NCBI RefSeq assembly: GCF_003350505.1
Contig: NZ_QQAY01000004.1
Location: 186,001 to 250,000, forward strand
Reading direction: 5' to 3'
Source: Falsibacillus pallidus
Lineage (GTDB): Bacteria > Bacillota > Bacilli > Bacillales > DSM-25281
Length of the DNA stretch: 64,000 nucleotides
The notes under the pieces were generated by a model. The model saw nothing but the letters and a program-made list of their open reading frames with translations. It did not search any database and had not been told where the DNA came from. The translations under genes were made by a program, and so were the position numbers. Positions 15,836 to 25,335 of the stretch are shown piece after piece (the first letter of the stretch is position 1; every line of letters begins with the position of its first letter).

Positions 15836-16342
15836 TTACCAGCCGGGGGAAGAAGATTCATCCACTTCATCAATTTGAATAGAAACTCCACCCTGCTTTT
15901 TCTCAAAAGGGCATTGGATGGTTAATACACCCTGCTGCAAGGAAGACTTGATATTCCTTGGGTCTATATCATAGGGCAGGTGAATCTTTTTCTCGAATTC
16001 TTTATTTAACCGTTCTTTCTTAAAATAACGGATGGAAGGCTGAAAATTTTTAAAAGTACTTTTAATAACCAGCTTGTTGTCTTCCAATTTTATATCCAGC
16101 TGATCTCTTCTTAATCCAGGCACTTCGACCTCGATAAACAATAATTGATCTTTTTCATATACATCACAAAGGGGGAAGGTGGATGTTGGTCCCTGGAACT
16201 TCCTTCCGGTTTGCTGCCCCTGTGGAAAAGGGCCGAATAGTTCTTCGCTTGTTGAATTCTGATCGAAAACCTGATGCCAAAAATTTTCTGATTGGTATTG
16301 TTTCGTCAGATCAAGCCATTGTTTTAACTTTTCCATATCCAT
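15836..16342 (-). CDS. Hsp20/alpha-crystallin-like spore protein (locus A)
   Basis: This 168-residue protein has an N-terminal helical segment (MDMEKLKQWLDLTKQYQSEN) and an alpha-crystallin domain at about 58-160: PLCDVYEKDQLLFIEVEVPG, then RRDQLDIKLEDNKLVIKST, RLNKEFEKKIHLP and the strand GVLTIQCPF. The ending differs from the usual IxI tail. In this context it is probably a spore-coat or forespore small heat-shock-like protein, as CotM is. A paralogue at 58573-59037 begins similarly (FKQWMDFAQQMYGQDFW). Its ribosome-binding site lies in a perfect 12-bp palindrome. Confidence 0.8.
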   Translation of the reverse strand: MDMEKLKQWLDLTKQYQSENFWHQVFDQNSTSEELFGPFPQGQQTGRKFQGPTSTFPLCDVYEKDQLLFIEVEVPGLRRDQLDIKLEDNKLVIKSTFKNFQPSIRYFKKERLNKEFEKKIHLPYDIDPRNIKSSLQQGVLTIQCPFEKKQGGVSIQIDEVDESSSPGW

Positions 16343-16344
16343 CT

Positions 16345-16356
16345 GGAGGCGCCTCC
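16345..16356 (-). promoter_or_regulatory. Palindromic ribosome-binding site of the Hsp20 gene
   Basis: GGAGGCGCCTCC is a perfect palindrome containing the SD GGAGG nine bases before the ATG at 16342. It could dimerise or fold and hide the SD; this is inference. Confidence 0.5.
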
Positions 16357-16421
16357 CAATTTGTTCTTAACTACATCATATTAAAGAAAAAGGGCTTTCA
16401 TGTATGTATTGAGCCATAAAT

Positions 16422-16458
16422 AAAAGAAAAGACGTCTCAAGCCTTTTCAGAGACGTCT
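16422..16458 (-). terminator. Intrinsic terminator after the GerT-like gene
   Basis: On the minus strand AGACGTCTC pairs with GAGACGTCT (9 bp perfect) and is followed by TTTCTTTTATTT. It overlaps the end of the GerT-like gene and separates it from the Hsp20 gene. Confidence 0.75.
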
Positions 16459-16943
16459 ACTTCTGTAAACTGCATATCAATGCTTTTAGGAATCTTAATC
16501 TCGAGTATCCCGTCTTTATATTGGGCATAGGAGCCTTTCTTTCTGACAAGGGCGGGAAGGGTGATGACATGTCGTTCTCCCGGATTTGGAATATTTTCTA
16601 CTATAGCTTGATTTGTCGTATGATATACCCGAAGCTGGCTGATGTTTCCCTCGTCCTTCACAGGAATACGGACAAATACATCTTCAAATGTTTCGAATAC
16701 ATCTGCATGGATTTCATTTGCAGACCGGGCTGTTGAAGATCCTCCTGCCCCATTTGGTTGTAAAAAAGGATTCATGTTCATTTGCTTCATCATGTCCCCT
16801 GGATTGAACATGGATTGGCCCTGTCCGGGGAAAATTTTTGACATGATATTTTCAACATATCCCTCCACTTCATTCGGCTTCATTTCCTTCATCATATTTT
16901 TCATATCTTTATTAAATGGGAACATCATATTCCAAGGAAACAT
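16437..16943 (-). CDS. GerT/CotM-like spore coat protein
   Basis: This 168-residue protein has a Met-, Phe- and Pro-rich N-terminal half (MFPWNMMFPFNKDMKNMMKE) and a C-terminal alpha-crystallin-type beta domain (about 75-160: IHADVFETFEDVFVRIPV, then VENIPNPGERHVITLPALV and YKDGILEIKIPKS). This architecture is that of CotM/GerT-type coat proteins, which affect germination in B. subtilis. It sits third in a minus-strand unit that begins at 17487 behind a SigK-like promoter. The family assignment is by motif and context. Confidence 0.7.
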   Translation of the reverse strand: MFPWNMMFPFNKDMKNMMKEMKPNEVEGYVENIMSKIFPGQGQSMFNPGDMMKQMNMNPFLQPNGAGGSSTARSANEIHADVFETFEDVFVRIPVKDEGNISQLRVYHTTNQAIVENIPNPGERHVITLPALVRKKGSYAQYKDGILEIKIPKSIDMQFTEVDVSEKA

Positions 16944-16977
16944 TCCATGTCATCCTCTCATAATTCTGAAATCTCGG

Positions 16978-17220
16978 TTATAGTTGATTTGTAATAGGGG
17001 CGGACGGATTGGCAATCTGATCCTGGTCGCTTACATCAAAATCAATGTAACTGTTGGCTAGGAGTGAGCCGATAGTGGAAAGGTCCCCAAGACCAAAGGT
17101 AGCTCCAACCCATTTGGAGTTGGCTGTATGGCTGTTGTGGACGGCGGCGCCGATATTGATATTCGCATTGTTGGCGAGGCCGTTCGTTTTTATATTGAAT
17201 ACATTAATTTGAAAAGGCAT
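16978..17220 (-). CDS. GerPA/GerPF-like spore germination protein (locus A)
   Basis: This 80-residue protein belongs to the small GerPA/GerPF-like group: INVFNIKTNGLANNANINIG, then HNSHTANSKWVGA, GDLS and a C-terminal acidic segment DQDQIANP. These proteins are thought to line the coat permeability route for germinants. It lies between a paralogue (24 bp upstream) and the GerT-like gene. SD GGAGGAGG precedes the ATG closely. Confidence 0.8.
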   Translation of the reverse strand: MPFQINVFNIKTNGLANNANINIGAAVHNSHTANSKWVGATFGLGDLSTIGSLLANSYIDFDVSDQDQIANPSAPITNQL

Positions 17221-17244
17221 GGTCCTCCTCCTTCAGAGTGACCT

Positions 17245-17487
17245 TTACATTTGATTTGATATGACCGGAGTATTATCCATGATATCTCCTTGATCATTTA
17301 GATCTGGATCGATATATACGTTTTCCATTGCTGAAGCAGGCGCTGCATAATCTCCATACGCCGTTGTCTGGCCCTGTGATTTTTGATTTGCTGTAGGAGA
17401 GTTGTGGAGGGCTTCGCCGATATTGATCGAGCCGTTGTTGGAAACACTGTTGACCTTGATGCTGAAGATATTGATGACTGTCTGCAT
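17245..17487 (-). CDS. GerPA/GerPF-like spore germination protein, first gene of locus A
   Basis: This 80-residue paralogue of the next gene has the same plan: VINIFSIKVNSVSNNGSINI, ALHNSPTANQKSQG, a variable GDY region, and an acidic DQGDIMDN tail. ATG 17487 was chosen because AAAGGA lies upstream. The frame extends to 17697, but that part has no SD and contains a SigK-like promoter (17516-17544), so it is not coding. It heads a probable three-gene mother-cell operon. Confidence 0.8.
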   Translation of the reverse strand: MQTVINIFSIKVNSVSNNGSINIGEALHNSPTANQKSQGQTTAYGDYAAPASAMENVYIDPDLNDQGDIMDNTPVISNQM

Positions 17488-17515
17488 CCACACACATCCT
17501 TTTCTCATGATGGTG

Positions 17516-17544
17516 TATTGTATGCATGCAAATGCCCATGCGTT
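17516..17544 (-). promoter_or_regulatory. SigK-type promoter of spore locus A
   Basis: On the minus strand GCATACAATA fits the SigK -10 consensus gCATAnnnTa exactly. AACG upstream (15-bp spacer) fits the short mACm -35 element. It lies about 30 bp before the first gene's start. Confidence 0.55.
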
Positions 17545-18086
17545 CGTTAGAGTTGGAGAATAGGAGGGTGCAGGTAATTTAAATATGGTTTGTAAAATGG
17601 TGGAAAAGGGGAAGAGGATAAGAGGGAACCTTAAATCTGTCCAATTGCGCCATACGAATGTCCAGTCTCTACGCCTCTGTACAAGCAACTTGCGCATTTC
17701 GAGTTAAAATAACAATTATCGAAAAAAACATTTGGTTTTTTTAGGCAATAGTAGTAAGATGGTTAATGAAAAAAATAGCTAGTTTCCTAGTCTTGATGGA
17801 AGGTGACCAGAAAAAAGAAACGCGAATAAATTGTTATTTCAGAATAATCGATTATTCAGTTTCCTGCTATTTTTCAAATTTAGAAAAAATAGTAAAAAAA
17901 CAAGGAATGACGGTTAAGACAATTTGTTTAAAATTTGTTTTTAGCCTTTATCTTGACGCTTTAGAGTGATAAAATGAATGTGAAAGCGGTTTATTCCTAC
18001 ATTGAAATAATAATTATAGAAACACCTATTCATAAAATGGTGGATAGGGACCTTAAAAAAGGTTAAATGGTTGGAGGTTTTTCATT
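17545..18086. other. Intergenic region upstream of odhA
   Basis: No gene is supported here. A 67-codon plus-strand frame (17766-17969) lacks an SD and has unlikely composition. TGAAAGCGGTTTAT (17981-17994) resembles a cre site on one half (last two bases differ), which would agree with known catabolite control of odhAB. I could not identify a convincing SigA promoter. Confidence 0.5.
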
Positions 18087-20942
18087 ATGAGACAACAAGC
18101 ATCGAACCAAAGCAATCCTTGGCATGACTTGAATGGTTTTAACCTTGGGTATGTAATGGAAGTTTTCGAGCAATTTCAGCAAGACCCGGAAAGTGTCGAT
18201 CCTGAATTAAAAGCTCTATTTGAGCAGTGGGGTCCTCCATCCGAATCCACAGAAACGGAACAAAGGGATGCATCGTATGAACTTCCTGCGAACCCTTCTA
18301 TGTTCAATAAAATTGTTTCTGCAGTTAAATTAGCGGACAATATCCGTGCATATGGACACCTTGCCGCAGATATCTATCCCTTGAATGACAGGGAAAAGGA
18401 TTCGCGCAGAATTGAACTTTCACAGTATGATCTGACAGAAGAAGATCTAAAGAATGTACCGATCGAATTTCTTATGGCGGATGCTCCGGCCCATGTTAAG
18501 AATGGATTGGATGCAATCAACCATTTAAAAAATGTGTATACGAACAAGCTTGCTTTTGAATTTCATCATGTTCATGACTTGGAAGAAAAGAATTGGCTGA
18601 GGAAGACAGCGGAGACAGGAAGCTTTTTCCGTGATCTTTCCAAAGATGAGAAGAAGGCATTACTGAAAAGGCTTTCTGAAGTGGAAGGGTTTGAGAAATT
18701 CATCCACCGTACATTTGTAGGCCAAAAAAGGTTCTCAATCGAAGGCTTGGATACACTTGTACCATTGATAGATGAAATGATAGGAAACTCTGTACAAAGT
18801 GGAACAAGAACAGTCAACATTGGAATGGCTCACCGCGGCCGTTTGAATGTTCTTGCGCACGTTTTGGAAAAGCCATATGAAAAGATTTTTGCAGAATTCC
18901 AGCATGCGCCAAACAAGGACATGATTCCTTCAGAAGGATCTACAGGAATTACCTATGGATGGACTGGAGATGTAAAATACCATCTTGGCGGAGATCGTGA
19001 ATTGAAGAAAGGCGATACTGCCAGAGCAAGGATTACATTAGCCAATAACCCGAGCCACTTGGAAGTAGCGAGCCCGATCGTAGCAGGATATACTCGTGCT
19101 GCCCAAGAAGACCGCAATGCTCCAGGGGTGCCCGTACAAGAAGGTTCAAAATCATTTGCTATCCTGATTCATGGAGATGCAGCTTTCCCGGGACAGGGAG
19201 TTGTACCGGAAACGATGAATCTAAGCGGACTTAAAGGCTTCAACACAAAAGGCTCCATCCATATTATTGCGAATAATATGATTGGATTCACAACAGAAAG
19301 CTATGATTCTCGTTCGACTATGTATGCTTCAGATACTGCCAAAGGATTTGAAATTCCAATCCTTCATGTCAATGCAGATGATCCAGAAGCATGCTTGGCT
19401 GCTGCATTCTTTGCTTATGAGTATCGCAAGGCCTTTAAGAAGGATTTTGTCATCGATTTGATCGGCTACCGCAGATTTGGCCATAACGAAATGGACGAGC
19501 CGATGGTCACTAATCCTATGATGTATAAATTGGTTCACAAACATCCTACTGTACGTGCACTTTATGCTGAAAAACTAGTTTCAGAGGGCGTCATTTCAGC
19601 TGAAGAAGCTGAAAAAATCGAGCAGGAAATTCAGGATATGCTTCAGGCTGCCTTTGATAAAGTCCCTGCAAAAGAAGACAATCCTGATACGACAATGGAG
19701 CCGCCGGAAGATGTTGCAAAAGGACTGCCTGTCATAGATACATCAGTTGCCGAAGAAGATATCCGCAATCTTAACTCTCAGCTTCTTAATTGGCCGGAGA
19801 ATTTCAGTCCATTTAAAAAGCTTGAGCGCATCCTTAAGCGCAGAGAAAACGTCTTTGACGGCAATGGTAAAATTGACTGGGCACATGCTGAAACGCTTGC
19901 ATTTGGCTCCATCTTAAAGGACGGAACGCCTATCCGTTTTACAGGACAGGATTCACAGCGTGGAACATTCGCTCAGCGCCATTTGGTCCTTCATGATGAA
20001 AAAACAGGTGAAGAACTTTTGCCTCTCCACCATATCGATGATGCTAAAGCTTCATTTGTTGTATACAACAGTCCTTTGACTGAAGGAGCAGTTGTTGGAT
20101 TTGAATATGGATATAATGTATTTGCTCCTGAGACGCTGGTCATCTGGGAAGCGCAGTTCGGGGACTTCTCAAACGTTGCCCAGGTTATGTTCGATCAGTT
20201 CATTTCATCTGGACGCGCTAAATGGGGACAAAAGTCAGGTCTCGTCATGCTGCTTCCTCACGGATACGAAGGACAAGGCCCTGAGCACTCCAGTGCGAGA
20301 ATGGAGCGTTTCCTTCAAATGGGTGCTGAGAATAACTGGACTGTAGCCAATTTATCTACTGCAGGACAGTATTTCCATATCTTAAGAAGACAAGCAGCGA
20401 TCCTTCAGAAAGAAGAAGTGAGACCGCTAATCATCATGACACCGAAGTACCTTCTACGCCATCCTTTGGCTTCAGCTGAAGGAGCAGACCTGATCAATGG
20501 CGGATTCCAGCCTGTGTTTGAGCAGCCTGGTATGGGTCAAGAGGCAGATAAAGTTGAACGAATCGTACTTGGCAGCGGAAAAGTCATGATTGATATTGCC
20601 GATCAATTGAAAGAAACAGAAGAATCCATGGACTGGCTTCATGTTTTGAGAGTGGAAGAAATTTATCCATTCCCGCTTGAAATCATCAGGGAAAAATTTG
20701 CAAAATATAAGAATTTGAAAGAAATCATCTGGGTCCAAGAAGAACCTAAAAATATGGGTGGCTGGACATTTGTCGAGCCGCGGTTGTGTGAAGCTGCTCC
20801 AAACGGAGTGAAAGTAGAATATGTGGGTAGACGCAGAAGATCCAGTCCTGCAGAAGGGGATCCGATTGTACACAGAAAAGAACAGGCCAGGATTGTAAAC
20901 GAAGCGATCACAAGGACTGCACAGAAAGCTTTAACACGATAA
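18087..20942 (+). CDS. odhA: 2-oxoglutarate dehydrogenase E1 component
   Basis: This 951-residue thiamine-diphosphate enzyme decarboxylates 2-oxoglutarate and passes the succinyl group to E2 in the TCA cycle. The N-terminus begins [16 protein letters not shown]. The ThDP-binding region includes [30 protein letters not shown] and the NNMIGFTTE cofactor segment. The C-terminal transketolase-like region has [20 protein letters not shown]. Full length for Bacillus OdhA. It is followed after 19 bp by odhB in one operon. Confidence 0.98.
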   Translation: MRQQASNQSNPWHDLNGFNLGYVMEVFEQFQQDPESVDPELKALFEQWGPPSESTETEQRDASYELPANPSMFNKIVSAVKLADNIRAYGHLAADIYPLNDREKDSRRIELSQYDLTEEDLKNVPIEFLMADAPAHVKNGLDAINHLKNVYTNKLAFEFHHVHDLEEKNWLRKTAETGSFFRDLSKDEKKALLKRLSEVEGFEKFIHRTFVGQKRFSIEGLDTLVPLIDEMIGNSVQSGTRTVNIGMAHRGRLNVLAHVLEKPYEKIFAEFQHAPNKDMIPSEGSTGITYGWTGDVKYHLGGDRELKKGDTARARITLANNPSHLEVASPIVAGYTRAAQEDRNAPGVPVQEGSKSFAILIHGDAAFPGQGVVPETMNLSGLKGFNTKGSIHIIANNMIGFTTESYDSRSTMYASDTAKGFEIPILHVNADDPEACLAAAFFAYEYRKAFKKDFVIDLIGYRRFGHNEMDEPMVTNPMMYKLVHKHPTVRALYAEKLVSEGVISAEEAEKIEQEIQDMLQAAFDKVPAKEDNPDTTMEPPEDVAKGLPVIDTSVAEEDIRNLNSQLLNWPENFSPFKKLERILKRRENVFDGNGKIDWAHAETLAFGSILKDGTPIRFTGQDSQRGTFAQRHLVLHDEKTGEELLPLHHIDDAKASFVVYNSPLTEGAVVGFEYGYNVFAPETLVIWEAQFGDFSNVAQVMFDQFISSGRAKWGQKSGLVMLLPHGYEGQGPEHSSARMERFLQMGAENNWTVANLSTAGQYFHILRRQAAILQKEEVRPLIIMTPKYLLRHPLASAEGADLINGGFQPVFEQPGMGQEADKVERIVLGSGKVMIDIADQLKETEESMDWLHVLRVEEIYPFPLEIIREKFAKYKNLKEIIWVQEEPKNMGGWTFVEPRLCEAAPNGVKVEYVGRRRRSSPAEGDPIVHRKEQARIVNEAITRTAQKALTR

Positions 20943-20961
20943 TTTAGAGGAGGACATCAAA

Positions 20962-22221
20962 GTGGCTGAAATTAAAGTTCCAGAATTAGCAGAATCAATT
21001 ACAGAAGGTACGATTGCACAATGGCTGAAGCAGCCTGGCGATCATGTTGAAAAAGGGGAATACATCGTTGAACTTGAAACAGATAAAGTCAACGTAGAAG
21101 TAATTTCCGAAGAAGCTGGGGTCATTAAAGAATTGAAAGCCGGCGAAGGGGATACCGTTCAAGTCGGTGAAGTAATTGCGATTGTTGATCAGAATGCACA
21201 GGCAGGCGGAGCAGCTCCAACTGCAGCACCTGAAAAAACTGAAGAACCTAAAAAAGAAGATGTTCAAGAAGCTCCAAAAGCTGAAGCACCAGCTGCTTCC
21301 CAAGAAGCTGATAGCAAAAACCGCCCAATCGCTTCACCTGCTGCACGTAAAATGGCACGTGAGAAAGGCATTGATTTAAATCAAGTGCCTACGGTTGATC
21401 CAATGGGAAGAGTACGTGTACAGGATGTTGAAAACTATTCTTCTCAACCTGCGCCTACTTCTAAACCGGCTAAACAAGAAACGAAGGCTCCTGCAGCTGC
21501 ACCAGCTCAAAATGATGCCAAGCCTGTAGTACGGGAAAAAATGTCCAGAAGACGCCAAACAATCGCGAAGCGTCTTGTAGAAGTACAATCTACTGCAGCG
21601 ATGCTTACTACATTCAATGAAATTGATATGTCAGCGGTAATGGAACTTCGCAAACGCAAAAAAGATAGATTCTTTGAACAGCATGATGTACGTCTTGGAT
21701 TTATGTCCTTCTTTACTAAAGCAGTCGTTGCAGCTCTTAAAAAATACCCATATGTCAATGCTGAAATCCAAGGGGATGAAATCGTCCTTAAGAAGTTTTA
21801 TGATGTAGGTGTTGCGGTTTCCACTGAAGATGGTCTTGTAGTACCAGTCATCCGTGACTGCGATCGTAAAAACTTCGCAGAAATTGAAGGAGACATCCTT
21901 GGTATGGCTAAAAAAGCCCGCGATAACAAGCTTGCTTTGAGCGACCTTCAAGGAGGAACATTTACGATTACTAATGGTGGAGTATTCGGATCCTTGCTTT
22001 CCACTCCAATATTGAACGGACCACAAGTCGGAATTTTAGGCATGCACTCCATCCAGCTTCGTCCGGTAGCTATTGATAAGGATACAATGGAAAACCGTCC
22101 AATGATGTATATTGCATTGTCTTACGACCACCGCATCATTGATGGAAAAGAAGCAGTTGGATTCTTAAAAATGGTGAAAGAATTACTTGAAAATCCAGAA
22201 GATCTATTACTGGAAGGTTGA
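20962..22221 (+). CDS. odhB: Dihydrolipoyllysine succinyltransferase (2-oxoglutarate dehydrogenase E2)
   Basis: This 419-residue E2 core has an N-terminal lipoyl domain (lipoyl-Lys in [12 protein letters not shown]), an Ala/Pro/Lys-rich linker, a peripheral subunit-binding domain ([19 protein letters not shown]), and the C-terminal catalytic domain with [16 protein letters not shown] (catalytic His). The start is GTG with GAGGAGG upstream. The E3 subunit is not in this operon, as usual in Bacillus, where it comes from pdhD. Confidence 0.98.
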   Translation: MAEIKVPELAESITEGTIAQWLKQPGDHVEKGEYIVELETDKVNVEVISEEAGVIKELKAGEGDTVQVGEVIAIVDQNAQAGGAAPTAAPEKTEEPKKEDVQEAPKAEAPAASQEADSKNRPIASPAARKMAREKGIDLNQVPTVDPMGRVRVQDVENYSSQPAPTSKPAKQETKAPAAAPAQNDAKPVVREKMSRRRQTIAKRLVEVQSTAAMLTTFNEIDMSAVMELRKRKKDRFFEQHDVRLGFMSFFTKAVVAALKKYPYVNAEIQGDEIVLKKFYDVGVAVSTEDGLVVPVIRDCDRKNFAEIEGDILGMAKKARDNKLALSDLQGGTFTITNGGVFGSLLSTPILNGPQVGILGMHSIQLRPVAIDKDTMENRPMMYIALSYDHRIIDGKEAVGFLKMVKELLENPEDLLLEG

Positions 22222-22225
22222 TTAT

Positions 22226-22274
22226 AAAGGCGCATCCATTGTCGAATAAGACGATGGGATGCGCCTTTTTTCTA
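22226..22274 (+). terminator. Intrinsic terminator of odhAB
   Basis: AAAGGCGCATCC (22226-22237) pairs with GGATGCGCCTTT (22257-22268), followed by a T-run. Confidence 0.85.
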
Positions 22275-22275
22275 A

Positions 22276-22316
22276 ATTAAAAAGGCCGGCTAGGAGAGAA
22301 AAACTCCATGCCGGCC
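22276..22316 (-). terminator. Intrinsic terminator of sda
   Basis: GGCCGGC (22284-22290) pairs with GCCGGCC (22310-22316), with GGAG/CTCC pairing inside. On the minus strand it is followed by TTTTTAATTT. Confidence 0.75.
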
Positions 22317-22338
22317 AAAAGTTATTAAAAGTTAATTA

Positions 22339-22476
22339 TTAACGACGTTGTTTAAGGGGATTAATCCCGCGCTTTCTAATTTCATCTTTTAAAAGTCTTA
22401 CCCAATCACGATCCTGACCATTTTTCTCAGCGCCTCTGTATGCTGCGACCAACTGTTCATTACTCATAATTTTCAA
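22339..22476 (-). CDS. sda: Sporulation histidine kinase inhibitor Sda
   Basis: This is a 45-residue helical-hairpin protein. Its pattern L-x3-Y-x2-A-x6-RDWV-x-LL-x2-EI-x-KR matches the Sda checkpoint protein, which blocks KinA/KinB autophosphorylation when DNA replication is disturbed. A TTG start at 22476 is supported by AAGGAGGG seven bases upstream and aligns residue-for-residue with the start of B. subtilis Sda (Tyr at position 13 in both). ATG 22467 is too far from the SD. It is convergent to odhB with its own terminator. DnaA boxes were not obvious upstream. Confidence 0.82.
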   Translation of the reverse strand: MKIMSNEQLVAAYRGAEKNGQDRDWVRLLKDEIRKRGINPLKQRR

Positions 22477-22651
22477 GTAAAGCCCTCCTTGTGAAATTAG
22501 AATTTTCTATATTTTCTAACATTCTAACGTGTTTATTAACATTTGAAAAGGGGTTAATCAAAAAATAATTCAAAAGTTCGAAAAAAGTCAAAAAAACACG
22601 ATTGATGACATAGGAAAAACTAATGATAAGACATTTTAAGGAGGATAAACT

Positions 22652-23413
22652 ATGCTATTTGAATTGGACCATATTGTTCATTTTATCGGAAGCAATGGGG
22701 AAGAAATTTTACCAGAGCTGAAAAAACTAAATCTAAAATCGATAACAGGGGGTGTCCACACTGAATGGGGGACAGCCAATATTTTATCTTATGCCGGATT
22801 GAGCTATGTAGAATACCTTTTTATTAGGGATGAAGAAAAGGCAAGCGCCTCAAATAATCCTTTAATTAAGCTGCTGGTGGGGGATCTGAAAGAGAGAGAA
22901 GGTTTTGGTCAACTATGTTTTAGGTGCGATGACATTCATAAAGTGAAAATAGAATTAAAAGAAAAAGGATATCAGACTGGAGATTTAATAGAGGGTAAAA
23001 GAACACAACATGATGGCAAAATTTTAAAGTGGAAAATGCTCTTTATGGATGAAAAGCCAAAAAGCGGTCTTCCATGGCCTTTTTTTATTCAATGGGATGA
23101 AAGCAGCCAGGATCGAAAGGATAGGCTAAAAAGAATGGGAGCAATATCTTCAGAGAATGAAAATAGATCCATTCAACTCATTAGAATGGCTTCCAGAGAC
23201 CCCGGAAGTGATATGAATGAATGGAAGAAAGCTTTTGGTTTGGAAGAAGGAAAAGTGGAAAGTGAGCCTTATGTACTGAACTTAAATGGGACTCTGTTAA
23301 TCTTTGAACATCCAAACGAATTAAATATTCAGATTGCCAGACCGTTTGCTCTCCAATTTTCCCCATGTCTTTTTCCCGGGACTATTATATACAGAGGAGC
23401 AGCTTATCAATAA
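22652..23413 (+). CDS. VOC/glyoxalase-like domain protein
   Basis: This 253-residue protein has an N-terminal glyoxalase-like beta-alpha-beta fold (ELDHIVHFIG, then TEWGTANILSYAGLSYVEYL, and GFGQLCFRCDDIHKVKIELKE). Its second half resembles the extended C-terminal module of glyoxalase-like domain proteins (PF13468 type). Metal-binding His and Glu are plausible (DHIVH, HTEWGT, YVEYL). The substrate is unknown. It is a single gene behind AAGGAGG. Confidence 0.75.
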   Translation: MLFELDHIVHFIGSNGEEILPELKKLNLKSITGGVHTEWGTANILSYAGLSYVEYLFIRDEEKASASNNPLIKLLVGDLKEREGFGQLCFRCDDIHKVKIELKEKGYQTGDLIEGKRTQHDGKILKWKMLFMDEKPKSGLPWPFFIQWDESSQDRKDRLKRMGAISSENENRSIQLIRMASRDPGSDMNEWKKAFGLEEGKVESEPYVLNLNGTLLIFEHPNELNIQIARPFALQFSPCLFPGTIIYRGAAYQ

Positions 23414-23562
23414 TACCTCTCACCGCTATTTCGACAAATAGTAAGAAATATGCCTGACATTCTACTATATTTCTAAGAAGCTAATATATTTTAATTTTCA
23501 AAATAATATGATAATATTGTTGAAAGCGCATTCTATTTCAGAGGATTCAAGGGGGGCAAAGA

Positions 23563-25203
23563 ATGGGAGAATTATTGACGCATACAGTTGGGGATTTATT
23601 ACAAGAGAAGGCTCGCCTTCATCCCGATCATGAAGCAGTGGTATATGCTGACAGAGGTCTCAGATGGACCTATAAGGAATTTGATGATTACTGCCGCTCA
23701 GCAGCAAAAGGATTAATGGCGCTTGAAATGGATTCAGGAGACCACATTGCTGTTTGGGCAACGAATACTCCTGAATGGCTTACATGCCAGTTTGCCACCG
23801 CAAAAGCAGGATTGGTGATGGTAACTGTCAATACTAATTACAGAAGGGCAGAACTAGAGTATTTACTACACCAGTCTGATTCCAAAACAATCGTATTGAT
23901 TGACCAATACAGAGATGCATCATACATAGATATGCTTTATGAAATTTGTCCTGAACTTGCCTATTCAAAACCAGGACAATTGCAAAGTGAACGCTTGCCG
24001 CAGTTGAAAAATGTTATTGTATTGGGAGAAAAGAGATTCCCGGGCACATTTTCTTGGACAGATGTGATTGAAAGGGGAAGTGAGATTTCAGATGATGCCT
24101 TGACCGCCAGGATGAAGGAACTCGACCCGCACGACGTGATCAATATGCAATATACAAGCGGGACAACAGGGTTTCCTAAAGGTGTCATGCTGACTCATTC
24201 AAATATTGTCAATAATGCGTTCAATATTGCAGGATGCATGAAGTTGTCTTCAGAAGACCGTCTTTGCATCCCAGTCCCTTTTTTCCATTGTTTTGGTTGT
24301 GTACTTGGAACGCTTGCTTGTGTATCCGTAGGGGCTACGATGATCCCGGTTCAGGAGTTCAGTCCAAAATTAGTTCTAGAAACTGTAGAAAAAGAAAAGT
24401 GTACCGGTCTGCATGGAGTTCCGACAATGTTCATTGCAGAACTGAATGATCCTGATTTTGAAAAATATGATTTATCTACACTGAGAACAGGAATCATGGC
24501 AGGTTCTAATTGTCCGATAGAAGTAATGAGAGGCGTCATTGACCGAATGGGTGCAAGTGAGATAACAATAGCGTATGGACAGACTGAATCCTCACCTGTC
24601 ATCACCCAGACCAGGACCGATGATGAACTGCAATTAAGAGTTGAAACAGTTGGAAGATCACTGCCAAATGTAGAAGTGAAAATCGTCAAACCTGGTACTG
24701 ACCTGGAAGTACCGGATGGCACTCAAGGGGAACTATGTACGAGAGGCTACCATGTAATGAGGGGTTATTACAAGAATGACGATGCCACCAGATCAGTAAT
24801 CGATGAAGATGGATGGCTGCATACCGGTGATTTAGCTGTTAAAGAGAGCAATGGGTATTGTCGGATCACTGGACGATTAAAGGATATGATTATCCGGGGA
24901 GGGGAAAATATCTATCCGAGAGAAATTGAGGAGTTCCTTTACACACATCCAAAGGTATTGGATGTGCAAGTGGTAGGGATACCAGACGAGGTCTACGGCG
25001 AGGAAGTAATGGCATGGGTCATTCTAAAAGAAGGTGTAATGGCAACGGCGGAAGAATTAAAAGAATTCTGCAGGGGTCAAATTTCAAGACACAAAATACC
25101 GAAATATTTTGAGTTCACTGATTCATATCCAATGACAGCCTCAGGTAAAATCCAGAAATTCAGACTCCGGGAGCAGGCAGTAAATCTCGTACATGAAAAA
25201 TAG
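23563..25203 (+). CDS. AMP-binding acyl-CoA synthetase (YngI-like)
   Basis: This 546-residue adenylate-forming enzyme activates an acyl group to acyl-CoA via an acyl-AMP. It has the P-loop QYTSGTTGFPKGVMLTH, the AYGQTESSP motif, DGWLHTGDLA and RLKDMIIRGGENIYPREIEE, and a C-terminal catalytic lysine in TASGKIQKF. It most resembles medium or long-chain acyl-CoA synthetases such as B. subtilis YngI. It stands alone, without the branched-chain degradation genes that accompany yngI elsewhere, so the substrate is uncertain. Confidence 0.92.
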   Translation: MGELLTHTVGDLLQEKARLHPDHEAVVYADRGLRWTYKEFDDYCRSAAKGLMALEMDSGDHIAVWATNTPEWLTCQFATAKAGLVMVTVNTNYRRAELEYLLHQSDSKTIVLIDQYRDASYIDMLYEICPELAYSKPGQLQSERLPQLKNVIVLGEKRFPGTFSWTDVIERGSEISDDALTARMKELDPHDVINMQYTSGTTGFPKGVMLTHSNIVNNAFNIAGCMKLSSEDRLCIPVPFFHCFGCVLGTLACVSVGATMIPVQEFSPKLVLETVEKEKCTGLHGVPTMFIAELNDPDFEKYDLSTLRTGIMAGSNCPIEVMRGVIDRMGASEITIAYGQTESSPVITQTRTDDELQLRVETVGRSLPNVEVKIVKPGTDLEVPDGTQGELCTRGYHVMRGYYKNDDATRSVIDEDGWLHTGDLAVKESNGYCRITGRLKDMIIRGGENIYPREIEEFLYTHPKVLDVQVVGIPDEVYGEEVMAWVILKEGVMATAEELKEFCRGQISRHKIPKYFEFTDSYPMTASGKIQKFRLREQAVNLVHEK

Positions 25204-25335
25204 ATTAATTATGTTGGGCATCGACAATTTTCGGTGCCTCTTTATTTTGCAGAATAATTAGAAAATGGTATAGTATTAATAAATAAAATAATAAATTTAT
25301 TATAATATTATTATGTAAACTAAAGGGAGATAAAT

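Noticed and set aside
17488-17697. N-terminal extension of the first GerPA/PF-like protein in locus A
   Set aside because: The SigK-like promoter falls inside it and ATG 17487 has an SD; the known family has no such extension.
17766-17969. 67-codon plus-strand frame upstream of odhA
   Set aside because: No SD and AT-driven composition; likely chance.
23522-23535. cre site before the acyl-CoA synthetase (TGAAAGCGCATTCT)
   Set aside because: Only the left half fits the consensus; two key positions on the right differ.
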